DNA from: JBJFGR01 sp051892875
Lineage (GTDB): Bacteria > Pseudomonadota > Gammaproteobacteria > Enterobacterales > Succinivibrionaceae
Direction of reading: 5' to 3'
DNA length: 33,366 nucleotides
Assembly (NCBI GenBank): GCA_051892875.1
Contig: JBJFGR010000132.1
Location: forward strand, 1-33,366
In this document: in pieces, positions 33,330-33,366 of the stretch
Position numbering within the stretch: position 1 is the first letter of the stretch
Layout of the letters: each line of letters begins with the position of its first letter
Translations under genes and position numbers: made by a program
The notes under the pieces: model-generated
Databases searched by the model: none
What the model was told of the DNA's origin: nothing
Seen by the model: the letters and a program-made list of their open reading frames with translations, nothing else

Positions 33330-33357
33330 TTGACAAAAGGGTAAAAGTATTTATAAT
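33330..33357 (+). promoter_or_regulatory. near-consensus sigma-70 promoter, likely for a stable-RNA operon
   Basis: TTGACA (33330-33335) and TATAAT (33352-33357) are both perfect, 16 bases apart. An A-tract-rich stretch resembling an UP element lies just upstream (33291-33327), and a comparatively C/G-containing discriminator (ACGCACACA) follows. In E. coli trmA is close to murI and an rRNA operon. The transcribed gene starts beyond the right edge, so its identity is inferred. Confidence 0.8.
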
Positions 33358-33366
33358 ACGCACACA

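Noticed and set aside
1..33366. CRISPR arrays, transposases, prophage genes, toxin-antitoxin pairs or defence systems.
   Set aside because: No spaced direct repeats, integrase or transposase motifs, or paired small toxin/antitoxin ORFs were found; almost all sequence is accounted for by core genes.

Overview
This AT-rich window (roughly 30% G+C by eye) is a dense stretch of bacterial housekeeping genes. Nearly every protein is closest, from memory, to gammaproteobacterial proteins such as GppA, HldD, PyrE, WaaF, HslVU, FtsN, PlsB, PriA and TrmA. The order priA-argS-ftsN-hslV-hslU-zapB, the rpmE-maeB neighbourhood, the Kdo kinase with an OpsX-type heptosyltransferase, and a membrane-anchored RRM protein beside trmA all suggest the Aeromonadales/Vibrionales/Alteromonadales side of the class. 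Genus cannot be read from this window. Expected neighbours are missing in several places (rhlB between trxA and gppA, dut after coaBC, possibly ubiC/ubiA beside plsB), which points to an AT-drifting, streamlined lineage, perhaps host-associated or anaerobic. No transposase, phage gene, CRISPR array, tRNA or rRNA gene lies in the window.

Layout. 1-5267: trxA (minus) diverges from a gppA-crcB-polA run, which ends in a terminator shared with the opposing lpxH. 5249-9180: ppiB-lpxH (minus), then cysS-pyrE (plus) with a terminator, then about 0.5 kb without a recognisable gene. 9233-13300: coaBC-mscS (minus) diverges from rpmB-rpmG-(terminator)-mutM; coaD converges on mutM. 13297-18725: LPS inner-core block: opsX, kdkA, waaA, waaF and hldD, with a perfect palindrome between waaF and hldD. 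18722-22357: glpG, a FliL-like secreted protein, and plsB. 22447-29251: a long minus-strand run priA, argS, ftsN, hslV, hslU, zapB-like. 29374-33366: rpmE, maeB, trmA, the RRM protein, and at the right edge a near-perfect sigma-70 promoter that looks like the start of an rRNA or tRNA operon.

The genes are packed tightly. Start/stop overlaps of the TAATG type (gppA/crcB, waaF/waaA, argS/ftsN, hslU/zapB) and of the ATGA type (cysS/pyrE, coaD/opsX, hldD/glpG) suggest translational coupling. Several starts were moved from the longest reading frame to an internal codon with a better Shine-Dalgarno (SD) site or family alignment: trxA, gppA, crcB, ppiB, pyrE, rpmB, waaA, rpmE and maeB.

The most notable observations are a DNA polymerase I whose proofreading-exonuclease metal ligands are replaced while the other two activities look intact; an arginyl-tRNA synthetase whose class I HxGH signature reads AVHH; a membrane-tethered RNA-binding protein between trmA and a probable stable-RNA promoter; and two inverted repeats sitting on promoters (coaBC, and waaF/hldD). 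I see no clearly new multi-gene system here.
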